Shown here in pieces: positions 1 to 13,464 of a DNA stretch of 64,000 nt (positions are counted from its first letter, which is position 1; every line of letters begins with the position of its first letter). The position numbers and the translations under genes were made by a program. The notes beneath the pieces were generated by a model. That model did no database searches, was not told where the DNA came from, and saw nothing but the letters and a program-made list of their open reading frames with translations. The DNA comes from Paramacrobiotus metropolitanus. Lineage: Eukaryota; Tardigrada; Eutardigrada; Parachela; Macrobiotidae. The stretch is taken from the NCBI RefSeq assembly GCF_019649055.1, contig NW_026570286.1:372001-436000 (forward strand), written 5' to 3'.

Positions 1-3000
1 TAGAGCTCGCTGAAGATGGCGATGAAAAGTAGATTACCGTCATGTTCCACCCCAGATCGTACCATAATCAAATGGAATTTTTAGAATAATCATTACAGAG
101 TCAATTACCGGCCATCGCGTCGCATGTATTGGGCGTAGGAAAAAAAATGAATTATTTGAATTGCACAATTTTTGACGGGGTAACTGCATCATTTTGTGTA
201 TTCACGATCCGGTGATTAACACGCAAGCTGAAAGTAATGTGTTGTAATTTGGCTCATAAACAAAGTAGCCACTTGCAAAAATAAATGGACACTATAAAAA
301 AATAATCACGCGAACAACTTGCAAAGTACATCAGCGCGAAACTGCCGGTAACTTTTGTTTTACCGCATAAATAAAGGTTTCTTGCAGAATGTCGTTAGTG
401 GTCGTTAGTGTTTTTGCAAACAATGAAATGTTTTAGAAAACAGAAACCATGTTTTGTTATTTATTTATCGAGTTTGAAATTAATATTGCGTTATTCAATA
501 TTTCTTAATTTTCTTAATAATTGAAAAATAATGCACATCCACGGTAAGAAAGATTAATTAAGCATGGGAATTAATGTCAACGTACGCTGTCTATTCATTC
601 CGTACGCAGCGTAGATCAAGGAAAAAAATCAGACGATTAACCTTGTCTGTTGAAAATTGAAATAGAGGTTACATTATGAAAGGAGAAATCATTACAACAA
701 TACTCAGACTGTTATTTTTAGGCTTTGACAACAATAAAGGTGTGTAGCAGAATGGGACGACGTGGTATTAATCCAAACAGATTAAGCTGCTCTTTTTTGA
801 ACTAATAAGCACTGCTCACATAACATTGATTTGCAGCGCAAACATGCTTGGCAAAATTTTCCATAGTTTTGAACCATTTTTCCTCCCTAACTTCCGCCCA
901 GGTCCAAAATGTCATCACATAACCGGATCCGTTAAAGGCTTTTCGCGCTGTTTTGTAACTCTGTACGCACTTGACGTGTGGCACCATTTATATTATATGG
1001 ACAAGCGTATGGGACAGCGCGGGGAAAATCTCTGCGCTCGCCGGCGCGGTAAGAGTTATTTAGGGGAAAATTTATCGGTTGCTTCCTCCGATCGAAAGAA
1101 ACCTTTTTCTTGTCTGTTAAACTGATTCCCGCGCTCGACATAATGTTGCCGGCATTTTATTAGTGAGAGTGAACAAACATAAACTGACAGTGTGTATCGT
1201 CAATCCTTAAAGAAATCCACTAATGGACCTGATTTTTCCGATGCAACATGAAGCACACTGAACTGTATAGTGGGAGCGGCGCGCACGCCGGAATTCGACA
1301 GGAGCGCCGTAGCAAAAATTCCATAATCGCTGCGCGTCGACAACATCCCAGCCGCCGCCACAGCATATAATCAATTCCCATCATTTGTCTCGATTGCAAA
1401 TTTTTCTGTCCTCTTGCATTATGTTGCGTGAAAGAAGACAGAAAAATCCATTATCATCCACAAATGTTGTACATAAGAGAAAAACATATCTATACATTTA
1501 TTCACGTACACGTGCGGCACGATGCGTCGCGCCGTGCAGAAAACGCTTGTAATCTAATTTTGCTAATTAAGTATTTATTTGGGGCGGTAGAATGCAGACA
1601 CATCATACGTGTAAGAAAATTATTCAATTAGGGCTGCTGTTTCGCTCTTTATTAATTTGTCACATATACACGTGTATCAATTTACATTCTTTTCTATTAG
1701 TATATGCCAAAGAAAATTAATCCTCTGTAATATTGTGCACATACTGTTTTTATTGTAATATATTTCAGTGTTAAACAAAACATAACCTCATGATTGCTTA
1801 ATATAACAAAAGGTTTTGGAACAATTTTGTATGTAATTATAATCACAACCATCTCAAAACGCTGGTGTAATACAGTTTAAATTTAGTAACTTCTGTTGGA
1901 GAGTGTAAAGTTATCAATCAGTTGGCTGGCTTCGTATGTCACGGTTGCGATAAAGCTGTACTGAGCGAATTAAAATGTAAGAACCAATCTTATAAGCTTA
2001 GCAGCTGCCGGCTACGCTTCACTAATGAACTCTGCGAAAACTTTAACAACTGTCGTGTCTGCTCGCCATTTGCCACATCCAACCCAGGGATCATATATAT
2101 TCATAAACAATTTGTTCGTGTTGTGGCAGGCTTCCTAAAGGATTACCATGCAATCTGCCATTATACATCACAATCAACAACTTACTCATCATCGGATATT
2201 TTTTGTTATTTAATTTCCATGTTACCCAATCATACGTACATGGTGTAATTACCAATACCAACTACGCAGGTCAATCTAATAATAATAACTCACAACATCC
2301 TGCGCATGAGCTAATCAAATAGAAATACGGATGCACTTACCGATATTAACAAGCTGTATGATTCAAGAGTTGATCCCGTCTATAACAATGGCAGGTTAAA
2401 GGTTACGTACAGGCAGTAACGAGGGGTGCGCGTATATTCCGTTCAACAAGATAAAAACAGGATCAGATTAGCAATTTGGGCCATCATGTGTGTGTGTATA
2501 TATGTGTGCCGGGGATCATTTCCTCCATGTGCGGGCTTTGGGTGAGGATTTTATGTAAATGCAAGTATATTTTAATTTGTTCTCTTCCGCTACTGGATAT
2601 GTTGTTGCTGCAATCGCCAGCCAGCCAACTAATCTGACACATTGTGTGTGTGTGGCTTATAGTAGTGCAACCGGCACTTTCTTCCCTACTGTGCAATATA
2701 CACAGCACACACTGGAACCATAAGCCAATCCCCTATTGAGCGTGTGTACGCCGCATATATATACGGTGCGTGCCATCTACGCTAAGTGACCCGTTGGATA
2801 CCGATCGCGAATTTCCGCCCCGGTATGCCCAATCCGCCCGAGTACACTTCGCACAGCAGCCTTAATGGGCACAATTGTATTTGATATACGGACTAGATTA
2901 TTGATAAACGGCTAGCATGTTCTTTACGCTCCGAGATATTGGATTATTTTTTCGGCGTGTACTTGTTTGTTGTGCATTGAGGTGTTCGTACAAGACTTTA

Positions 3001-4357
3001 CAATGCTGCTGTGAGGGATAGTTACATATTGGGATATGGGCGGCCGTTGGGGAAAGGGAAGATGTGGCTGCAAGAATTCACACGTTATCCGCCATGGGCG
3101 CTCAGGAGTGCCGGTCAGTATCGACCAGAGCGGTTAGCAAGGGAGAAAAAATGCAGCTTGGGCTTTGTAATCATGTCTAATTTGGATCGATTTAGCGATT
3201 TCTTTGCCATAGTTGCCCGTTCAATCGGAAAGCCAAAGCTTGTGCGGAAAAACTTTGTTTGTAAAATGGTTTTACTACTAAACTTCGCGCAGACGATTAA
3301 CAGAATTATACGTTGCAGTTTTGTTCGTACCATTGCAAACTGCACGTACATTTTTTTGACCATGACATGCTTGTATTACTTCACTTGCATTGCGTTTAAC
3401 GCGATCGCCATAACACTTTCTTTAACAAATAATCATCAATATGTAGTTTAAACTTCAAAATTTTATTAGTCAAAAAACGGGCATTTTTAGTGAAAGGTGG
3501 ATGCGGCTCATATTTTACGTGTTACGTATAGAAGTACTCAAGTCTGTGATTGATAGCAACATGCGCAAGCGCAGTTTTGTCGCGGAGTATTTAAAACTCT
3601 TCACGCACACATTCGTGCCAAAAAACCATTAGGAATAAAATGTGTTCCTACCACCTGCTGTAACCACATCCATCGCGCAGCCAATTTGCGATAGTTTGGG
3701 GTAATAAAAGTCTTTTCATACTTTTAATTCCATATTAGCACGGACAAAGTTTATTCTGCAGCAATGAAATATGTAGCGTTAAACGGACTTTTACTGGGCT
3801 GCTTTGTGTACCGGCATCCGTATATAGCTAATAATTTAATAATGAATAAATGCAGCGATATGACGCAGTACAGAAGTAATTCTATGCTCCAACTTCCGAG
3901 TTAACTTCCGTTTGTCGAGTACCAGATGGCGTTATGACTTCCATTTTGTATAGATGAAGACAATAAATGCTTCCTGCGACGTTAACACGCATCTAAACAT
4001 AGTCGGCATACAAACAGAAAATGCCCTAACTCTCAGCTGAGTTTCGTTCGATTTCTTTTCGGTGTTGCGTTGGTTTTTTATATATTAAAGCTGTCATTCG
4101 TCTGCACTAATTTTTAGAGTAGATTATCGCCTTTGTACAGCGCAGTAAATCCAAGTGTCGAGTACGCAAATATTCATAAAGGTCACAAAAATGTTTAACT
4201 TTCAATGTATTACTAACGCATTCTTCCTTTGAAAAGCAATTTGGGTAACAATTTTTTATAATTTTATTACAACTGTATACAAAGTTTCTCCAGAGCTTAC
4301 AGCGTATGATTGCACCGAGTGAGCATAATAAATAATTATTACATTATTCAAAACCAT
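1..4357. other. Left flank, no supported gene
   Basis: AT-rich spacer with scattered short ORFs on both strands. The longest (3011-3451, +, 146 codons) resembles no family I know and lacks the G+C rise seen in real exons of this window. There are G+C-rich patches at about 1010-1040 and 1260-1350; the first ends in a donor-like GCG/GTAAGAG and might be an untranslated or partial exon, but I cannot join it to anything. GT/AC dinucleotide runs lie near 2486-2510 and 2643-2655. Confidence 0.4.
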
Positions 4358-7300
4358 TTATACAGCGTTATTTGGACTGGGTACGGTGTTGGGTTGTGTA
4401 TTGCGCGAGGCGCCGTGAGTATTTTTGATCCAGGGATAACTTTCTGGACACGCTTCGCATGTCCTTATGTAACGCATGCCTCCACGGAAGAATGTTGGGC
4501 ACACGTTGGGTTTGTTACAGTGCGATGGCCGGTTGAGATTATTACAGCTCCATGGCTCGAATTGGTTGATCACCGACAATGGTGTGGGATTTTGGATCCA
4601 CTGAAATTAGAAAGTCATTATCAAATGTTAAACCAGTTGGATTTATTTTGATTTTTACATTAACAACTGCCCACTATCGCGTTGCTCCCGCAAAGGTCAC
4701 AAAGCATACGGTTGCACAATGTCACAATGTCGACTTCAGGACGTAATAGTTTTTATAATGTGATAGGTGTTCTAACGTTTTTTCTATATATAATTTCTTG
4801 CGAATTTAATGAAAGTGTACGTCAACTAGAATAAGTGCGCATTGAGCGACGGTTTTTCCCAGCATCTGCATTTTGCATTAGGCACACTTTGCTCACCTGA
4901 ATAACCTGAGAAGCCGACACAACCCAGACATCTGGCATACTCAGTACCGTGTCCAAAAACTTCTTAAAGCCTTCCATGTGGTAATTATGTATGAACCAAG
5001 CGGAATGGTAGTACATCCCGAACGGTGCCCGGTTGGTTTCATAATGCCGTTTAAAATTATTCATTAGGAGCTGGTACACTTCATCGGCATCACCCGGATT
5101 ATGACACGCGTCAGCCATGGCACATCTGTAACCCAGCAGATCTTCCCAGTGTACCAGCGGCACTTCCCACAAACCCGGATACGATTTTGTCGGACAGGGC
5201 GGTATCCAGCATTTATGCGGAAGGGCGTAGTCTAGTGTGTAAGGCCACATTGGCGGATTGTTTTCCGCAACGCTCATGGAACTGTCGTATAAAAATCCTA
5301 AAATCAAATCGTTAACCAACAATTAAAATTAACTTCCAATCTAATCATATAATTTATACATAATAATACTTATGTAATATAATTCATACATAATTAATTT
5401 ACACATATAAAACAAAACAAAACATTATTAAAACATTATTAAGTCTATTTGCACTCTATACCATAATTCGTTTTGACCTTTAAATGAGAATGATATTTCA
5501 TGTTCGTATGTTTATTATTGTATGCGCAATTCAGAAACCCTTCTGACCTTTTTCCCAGAGCATTTCGAATTGGCTGTTTCCGCCGGTCTGTAAATACGGA
5601 GCTCGCATGCCCTTAACATCCTCCGCTTTAACGTTACCGAAGCGGTGTAAAATCTCTCGCTGTCCTGAGATTTCATCCGCCCAGTCATTTTTGGTGAAAT
5701 TCTTCCCCGGTAAAGTATGCGTAACCGAATGCGATCCAATCTCATGACCATCGCTATATAAATTCTGCACTAAGAAATACTCGCTCCACTCATGACTGAC
5801 GTAGAATGTCCCACGGATCGGGCAAGTATTTGGATTTCGGCGATTCTCGCTAAATATGGACGTGTACAGGTGATAATTCTGATTGGTCACTGCGTCATCA
5901 AAGGTCAACATGATCATCTGCGGTGTTTCCCCAACCGGCAGTCCACCGGGAATTTCAGTCCCACCACACCAACAATCCGGTAGTTTACACGTCTGTCGTT
6001 CACACGCTAGCGCTTCCGCCGGTTTGGCAAATTTGGCGAACATCGACGGATTCCGACCTAAATTCGGCACCGACTGCGACACGCGGGACGAAGCCGACGC
6101 CATCAGAATCGGCATGCTGCCGTTGGTTGTGTCCTGCAACCACCACGGCATACGGGCAGTGGTCACGTTAATTGGAAACGGTGTCGTGGTGACCTCGCGC
6201 CGGGGCGTATCGCTAGTCACCGGACTGCTTAACGACTCGGTGACATCATTGGCCTGACCAATAGCGAACGTTGTCTCGAAATCCAGGATGTTGGCCGGAT
6301 GGGTGGTCATTTCGGCCGGGCGACCGAAGTTATTTTGGAGAATCCGGGGTTGGGGAAGGATCCCGCCGGGTGGCGGCATCCGTGGGGAATCCGTCCGGAA
6401 GACGTTCATCGGAAAGGGCGGGACGTTGCTGTCGGCGTTAACGCTGCCCTGCATCCAAAAAGGTAAGTTTGTTGTGCGCCCGTCCGCTCGCATTTCCGGT
6501 TGTTGCCAGAACGGTCCGCGGGTTGTCTGACCGAATTGCGTTAGTTCCGTCTCATGTGCTTGATTGTCATGAAAAGGCGGGTTTTGTTGGAAGGGTTGGT
6601 TGCCCCGGGGAATAAATCCCGAGGTATTGGGCATGTCATCCTGATTTTTCCGGTCGTTGTTGGCTTGACCGCCGTTGATGCGGTCGCTGGGGCGAATTAT
6701 ACCGGCATTCTGTTGCGGTGTCGGCTGATTGCTGGGTTGATCAGCGGCAAACCGGTCCGAGCCGAACCCGAGAATCCCGAGTTGGTCTGGAGGAAAGCGA
6801 GCCATCTGCTGCATGCGTTCATGGGCTAACTGCTGCAGGCGCTCTTGACTAAGCTGGCTACCGCCACCGGGGATGAAACCGGGCGGAATGTCCGCGGATA
6901 GACTGGGCCGTTCGGGTCGCGACGAAAAACCGGGGAACGGGAAGTTGCCGGTCGGAGTGCGGGCATTTTGCTGTGGCTGTTGCTGCTGGACGTCATCCGC
7001 CAAACCGGAAATCGGAAAGCGTGCGCCAAAATCCGGACGATTGGCGGTGACCCCGATCAGATCGGGACGGGCCGGGTGGGCGCCGAAATCCAGCAAACGG
7101 TTCGGATTAAAGTTGTCGGGCCGACTGCCGGACAACTGGCCGGTAAAATCGGGCCGGGACTGACCGGTCCCAGAGGAGCCCTGAGCCGACGGGCTGCGCG
7201 GCGAGGGTGTTGTTGTGGTTTCGAACCGGTCGGCTCCGAACTGCGGGAAGCCGGCGGCTCCGAAGAAGGGCGAGTCACCGTGGAAGCCAAGTTGATTTTG

Positions 7301-9217
7301 CGGAGGGAACTGACCACCGAATGGGCTGGGTGTGTTTCCGCTGCTGGGCGTTAATCCTTGTTGTGGCAGGCGGCCGAACGGTGAAAACTGGTTGGATTGG
7401 CTGATTTCGCGGCTGGAAGTGGGACCGTCGTTGGCTTGAGCGGTACCGGTAGGGCGGATGAAAGGGAAGCCGAACATTTGTTCGAGTTGGTCCGGCCGCA
7501 CTGGAGCGCGGTTGCCGGCGAACAAGTCGGCCTGATTGCCGGTGGTTTCCGATGATTTGGATTTGCTGTTAGCGTTTGCTGCGGCAGGATTTCGTGAAGG
7601 CTTGGCCTGTAAAACATTTTTCGTGCACTTTTAAAATTCCTATATAATACATCGGTGATTTAATTTTGAAAGTAGCTTTATTTCACGGTTCTGATTGGCT
7701 ACAACCAGATACTACTGTTGAAAATTTTGATTAAGAAGTGAAACCAAAGCAGCCAAAACCGTCTATAACTTTATCATGTGGTTCTTCTACTTCAACTTTA
7801 TCATTTCTAATTAGGTTATGTCAGTTTACGATAATTGTATGCAGTAAGTTTTTGTATTTTATTGTTTAGGAAATGTAGTCATGGCTGCTTTTGGCTGTTT
7901 ACATCGGCCGCCATATCTGGGCGATTGAACGATTCCGGGAAGAAATTTGGTCTGATGCCGTTTCCAAACAACAGCTCCTGTCGGGAAGCGATTTCCTGTT
8001 GCCGTGAATTGATTTCTTGTTGGCGGGAATTCATTTCTTGCTGACGCGAATTCATTTCTTGTTGCCGAGAGCCTAGATCTGTCTGGCCGCGGGCGTTGAT
8101 TTCCGATTGCCGGCCGCCCTGTGCCAGCTGCAGTTCCCGGTTACTCAAGGGGTCCATGGACGGATTCAGCTGTGCCGTCAAGTCAGGCCTCCCAAATAAA
8201 TTCGGTCGTGCCTCCCGCTCCGCGGCGGCGGCCGCCATCTGCTGTTGCTGGGCTAATTGTGACGCCTGCTGAAATTTGGCAAAATCCTGCTGCACCTGGA
8301 AGGGTGTGGGCAGGTTCTGGAAGTCCGGTTGACCTTTAGGCGTAGTCGTGCCAAGGGGCGACTGGGCAGAGGGTTGGGCATGCGGAGGCCAGGTGTCGTT
8401 GTTTAGGCCGTTGGGTTGCCAGGGATTCCACCAGGGTCGGCGGGTGGTGGTGAAACTTCCGGTGGGGAAGGGCGGCCCGAACAACGGCCCCTGCATCAGC
8501 TCCGAGGCGTTGGTGGGACGCGGAGCTTGTCGTTCGAACAGCGGGGCATCGTGGAAACTGGGTTGCGACGCCGGCGCCGGTGGGGGCTGGCGTTCCGGGG
8601 CACCGCGGGAGGGCGCGGCATCTTCGCCCTGCAGCCACCAGGGGATGGTGGCGCCACGGGCCACCGGCGCCTCGGTGGTTGTACCGGGGATGGCAAAGAA
8701 TCCATCTGTCAATATTGAGTGTACGGATTAGTAACGTCAATGCCCGGCTGACATATATATCACATACTGCTTGACATACTGCCTTTGCCGGGGCATTCAG
8801 TGTTCTTGGGCCAGTCACACAGTCCTAACTGGGCATTATAGTGCAGGCCTTTCGAGCATTCCTGTACAACCGGTATGCCGAAGACGCAGACGAAAAAGCG
8901 TGAGCAGTTCATCACATCACCGTAGTGACCAAAGGTCTCCTCGCACACAAAGTCGGGCGGCGGTTGCAGATGTTTCGGTAGGGGGGTGGGCGCGGCGTCG
9001 GCGAACTGGCTGGATGAGGCGCTTGGTGGGTTGGGGCCGGCGTTGCTGAAGGGCTGGTCGGCCTGTTGACCCGTCGGCATGCCGGCACTGGAGCCAAAAC
9101 CGTCGGGGAGACTGGGTGGTGGTCCATTCGGGTGGGGGAGTCGCGTGTCCACGAATCGAGAATCGGGACTCTGAAACTGATCCATCTGCGTCGATGGGTT
9201 GGGTATGAAGAATTGAG
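4358..9217 (-). CDS. CDA-a: secreted chitin deacetylase with CBM14 and a very long Gln/Pro/Phe-rich linker
   Basis: Predicted extracellular carbohydrate esterase family 4 (NodB-fold) enzyme that removes acetyl groups from cuticular chitin. Exons on the minus strand: 9217-8780, 8705-7903, 7609-5548, 5297-4897, 4600-4358; phases close throughout. The first listed exon begins in phase 1, so a short upstream exon with the start codon and signal peptide is missing; I could not place it between about 9.24 and 10.6 kb. Exon 9217-8780 encodes one CBM14 (peritrophin) chitin-binding domain (FVCEETFGHYGDVMNCSRFF, then Cys spacing to NTECPGK). Next come roughly 850 residues of low-complexity sequence rich in Q, P, F, N, G and R, with a four-copy heptad repeat. 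The deacetylase domain follows with all motifs present: LTFDDAV, GHEIGSHSVTH, MRAPYLQ, FLYDSSM and PPMWPYTLDY. The C-terminal tail has the paired-Cys pattern shared with CDA-b and CDA-c. The product is about 1,315 residues plus the first exon, far longer than usual CDAs. Expected active. Confidence 0.88.
7990..8073 (-). repeat. Four 21-bp tandem repeats coding a QEMNSRQ-type heptad
   Basis: Four adjacent 21-bp units (7990-8010, 8011-8031, 8032-8052, 8053-8073), about 80-90% alike, lie inside the CDA-a linker exon. On the minus strand they read QQEMNSR, QQEMNSR, QQEINSR, QQEIASR. They keep frame and so lengthen the linker in 7-residue steps; copy number may vary between individuals. Confidence 0.9.
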
Positions 9218-12200
9218 CTACCAATGCAAGAAAAGAATGTAGTGAAGTAATGGATACAAATCAGCGAGCGCATTTTTGTTGATCATCTTATTTAATTTTT
9301 TGGTTCACCGCATTATACTCATTTTATTGTTAGCAAAAATTGTTACACCTGAAACGATGTTACAATGCCGTTATTAAGATGCGGTAGTAAGCTGGTAAAC
9401 AAAATGCTTATCAATAGGCCTAAATTTGACATCTTTGATAGATTTCATTTTACCATTAGGAGCTAACAATAATATTTTAAAAAAATCATACGTGTGTAGT
9501 GTAGCAATTTTACCTACCCTAACAACCTAACAAAAGTGTAGCAATTTTGTATACATTGCAATATTATATTATGGGATTAATTCTTAGAACAAGTTGGCCA
9601 GTTTAGCATGTTCCTACAATCCATATACGTAAATTTTTATTTATATGTCAGTGTAATTTTTAGAAACAGCTTCTTGAGACCGTGTAGTGTGCTAGAATTC
9701 TGAATTATGGAAGTATTCCATCGCATAACCATAATTACTAGGAAATCACCAAAAAACGTACGCCTGTTGTGAGCGACAAGTGAAAACTACTTCCTGTCGC
9801 GACAGAATTTAATCTGACCTCCTTGTAATAACAGGAAGACACTTTGAAAGCAAGGTAACGTTACATCACCGTCAACGATGCTCTTCGGAGTAAATCATTC
9901 TTGATTACCTGCGTGTTTGTTTAACAATAGAGTCTGTCAACATGATCATGCATACGGATGACCTTTACGTACTGTTAAACAGATGAAACCTTTCACGCAC
10001 TGACAAACTACTGTACAATAAATAATAAGCGTCCCACATCGATAGCTGTATTAAATTTTGCCCATAGGTACCTACATACTTTCACTTACCATTTATGAAA
10101 GTAATCTGGCAAAAAAGTAGATAATTTATCCATGATAGATAATTCCCAGCCGTAGCAGCGTGTGAAAGTGGCGACGGTAGCCGCATTTTTGATGAGGTGA
10201 ATAATTACGGCGATTTGTCACCAGGCCGGACACGAAATTGTCTTATCACGTTGTTAAAAAAACACCAGCACAGTATAACCGTTGCAAGCACCGTCGACGA
10301 CAATCACACCAATATGGATCACAATTCCGGTCGGACAATCTGATTAGCCCCGTCACCATTTAATCCATGAAGAAAAACAACATACACACAGACAACGGTA
10401 ATCGATATAGGTTGGATAGGGGGCGATTTGCACCGGTCCGCGTGTGTTACGACAACCACCAGACACTACGATCCGGCATCAGCGACGGACTACTTAACAT
10501 ATCCCGATAAATATGCGACACAAACTGCCGATCGTACACACACTCTGGCGTTCAACCGACTGTGGATATATGCCACTACTGAATTCCAACCACGATAGCG
10601 TCTTCGCCGCATCTGACGGACAGTCGGAGTGGAGAGCTCGCGCGGTCAAGTCCTACTTAAGTTTATCTATCAGTTTCTCAGTCCGCTGTGTCACGACATT
10701 TGCCCAAAGGATGGCCACTTAATCGCGGTGCACCGGTATGTACGGCACCAGTATGTGAAGCGTCCCAGTGTTGGGTGTGTCCCCGTGGTAGCGTTATAAC
10801 AGCAGCACTTTAACCCGTCGCTAAATTGGTCAGTGTCAACATATGTACATTACATACAGCTATACAGCCACTGTTGTACCAAGGGGTATGCTAGGCCGGT
10901 GCTGGTCAGGCTTAAACGGTTCTCAAGGTGTTTATCGTCTTAATTACGACATACAATGGGAAATCAACACTTTCACTCGCTAACCTGATGTATACATGTG
11001 TGTTAATCGCAGCTCTCTTAAGGGTCAGATGCTTCACCGGCAGACGCTTCCTTCCGATAACAATATGTATATTTGTGTTGTGTAATGGATGTGATTCCTG
11101 GTGGTGACGGTGAATAGTGGAGCACAATAATTAGCGTGGGTAGACCGAAAGTGGTGGACACGGTGTGTATTGTGTATCCGGTCAATGTATGGTGCGTTAG
11201 CATGCGTGGTTGGTGTTTAGTGTGTACTGGAGTGCGGTTAGTGTTGCAGCGGACTTTCCACATTATTTTGTTGTCATCATGTCATCCCTGACCGGTGTAT
11301 GTGTTCGATACAGCTGACGATTATAGCATACACTGACCACTCCTGGAGAAAACATCGCCACCTGCAAGAGTGCGTGAAGAAATTTGTTAGCTTGTTTGCG
11401 TAGTGTACAGTTCCTTGGTGTTTATTTTTTCGTCTGGGTTGTGTTACATCAAATGTCATTATAAACGTACAGTAGAAATGTACTATCTACAGAAAACCTA
11501 AACCAACGAAGAATGCTGTTGCATAATGGTTATTTGGTAGCAGAAAAAGCAAAACTCTAAAGGGGAAAAAAGCTAGAATTTGCATTTTTTTGTTGCTGTA
11601 ATTAGCATGATTACCTGACACTAAAACAAGCGGTCGAAACAATAACTCATTTCTGTTAGTATAAAGCAGTACAGCAATGACTTGGGCAATAATTACTGTA
11701 AAATGTCGCGTGCCGCACCTTATGCTGAGAGGGCATTAGATAGGTAAAAGTACAGCATATCGACACTTGGTTTACCTGCGCGCATAATTGTATATTTTTG
11801 GTATTAATTAGCATAGAACGTACAAATACGCAAAGAAGCATTATTTTGCAGCTAGAACCTTTTAATTTAAGCAAACTGCCAGTTGAAATATTTGTAATAC
11901 ACATTTAAAATACAAATAAAATCTCAAAACCCATAATAAAAAGTTTACTGTTTGGTTTGCATTTGCATGCGCAATTAGTCATGCATGGTTGGTAGTTACC
12001 TACACTCTACAGCAGGCTAAAAACGTTGACTAATGACATTATCATAATTTGTTTGTTTCAAATCAAGGTCATCATCTTCAGTAAATGTGTACACAATCAA
12101 ACTGATGTCATTCACCATATCTTCCCTAGCCTTGAGGAATACATCATCTTTATGTAAGTAGCATATATGCACTTTCACATCGGCTTACATATTGCACTGA

Positions 12201-13464
12201 CGTAAGTTACATTTTTGTCTTCTGGTAGAATATCTATCATCATAACGCAAGAGCTTAAAACATAAAAAGCGAATATAGGATTTGCCAAAACATTATGGTA
12301 TAATTTGACAATACCTTTTACGTACTACGTGAAACATTATAAGTGAAAGCTTTTGTTGCGCAAGTTAAATAACTAATTGCCGAATGTACATATATGTTTA
12401 AGTAAAGAGTACGATCGAGTAAATGTTTTGACTATAAAATTTTAATTACACCAATTTGAACACATGCTTTTGCGTAAAACTGATTTCGCTTTGAAGCCGT
12501 TCATATTTTTTTCATATTAGCAGCCATACAGTGGTGCGTGCGCCTGCTAACAATATAACTAATATTTTATTTGTACTATGTGTCGACAACGTACGTGCCT
12601 GTACAAACATTTTACATCGCAACAATCATTCCCGATCATTGCACATTTGTAGAGTTCGTATAATTATGCAAATAAACCGTAGTGGCGACAATGAGCTCTA
12701 ATTACTATATCGGCTTCATTGTCTCCATCATTCGCTAATGTGTCCGTACGATGGCTTAGCGGATGTTCGGACACCGCATGTACCGGTAAACGACACACGC
12801 TTTGTCACACATCTTAATCATGGGAAACTGTTCACATCACCATGCGGCGACCTCCGACACAAAGCGCCGGCTGAAGTGATGCAACTGTTGAACGTTCACA
12901 GCTGCAGTGGTCACTCGTTCTCCGCCGGCACATCGTCGTCCCGCTACACTCACAGTAAGTACGGTATACGCAGGCTTTACCGAAGTGCGACTGTAATATT
13001 AATTAAGGCGACTGTTTGTTTCCGCATCCGGCACTCTTCCCTATTTCTGCACGCGCTCTTGATGGCAATTGGTCAGAGCGGTTCTTTGGTGCGTCGGTTA
13101 TGGTTCATCTGATGTGGAACTGTAGAAGGTTGATCAGCGCGACAACGCAGCTCATATATGCAAGACAACATGCACTGTACCGAGTACCTATATATGCAAC
13201 TGTTATCACGTGATGAAAATAATATGAAATTAGCGCTACACTGCAATGGGCTAATTACTGTTAGCGCAAAACAAAGGGCAACAGCTACATGTTGAGAAAA
13301 ATACGCTATTATGCTGACATCACCTACGCAGAAGACAATTAAGAAACTTGAGCATGTAACTGGGTCAGTGATTATCTGGTTGCTTCATATAAGGTGTCAC
13401 TGCAGCTTGCGTGGTAGTTCGTGTATTGCTGAAATATATTTTACAATTGATGATGTTGATTAAA
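9218..13464. other. Divergent spacer between CDA-a and CDA-b
   Basis: It should hold the unplaced first exon and promoter of CDA-a (minus) and the promoter of CDA-b (plus). A moderately G+C-rich plus-strand ORF at 12738-13112 has a good donor-like CACA/GTAAGT at about 12955-12960. It could be a leader exon or chance, and its product is not recognisable. The rest is AT-rich with no clear signal. Confidence 0.35.

Noticed and set aside
3011-3451. 146-codon plus-strand ORF as a gene
   Set aside because: No recognisable domain, AT-rich composition like the spacer, no splice partners; length alone is weak evidence.
5792-8818. Many ORFs of 60-160 codons on the plus strand and in other minus frames
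   Set aside because: They overlap the G+C-rich CDA-a exons; the CDA-a frame is the one with motif, phase and splice support.
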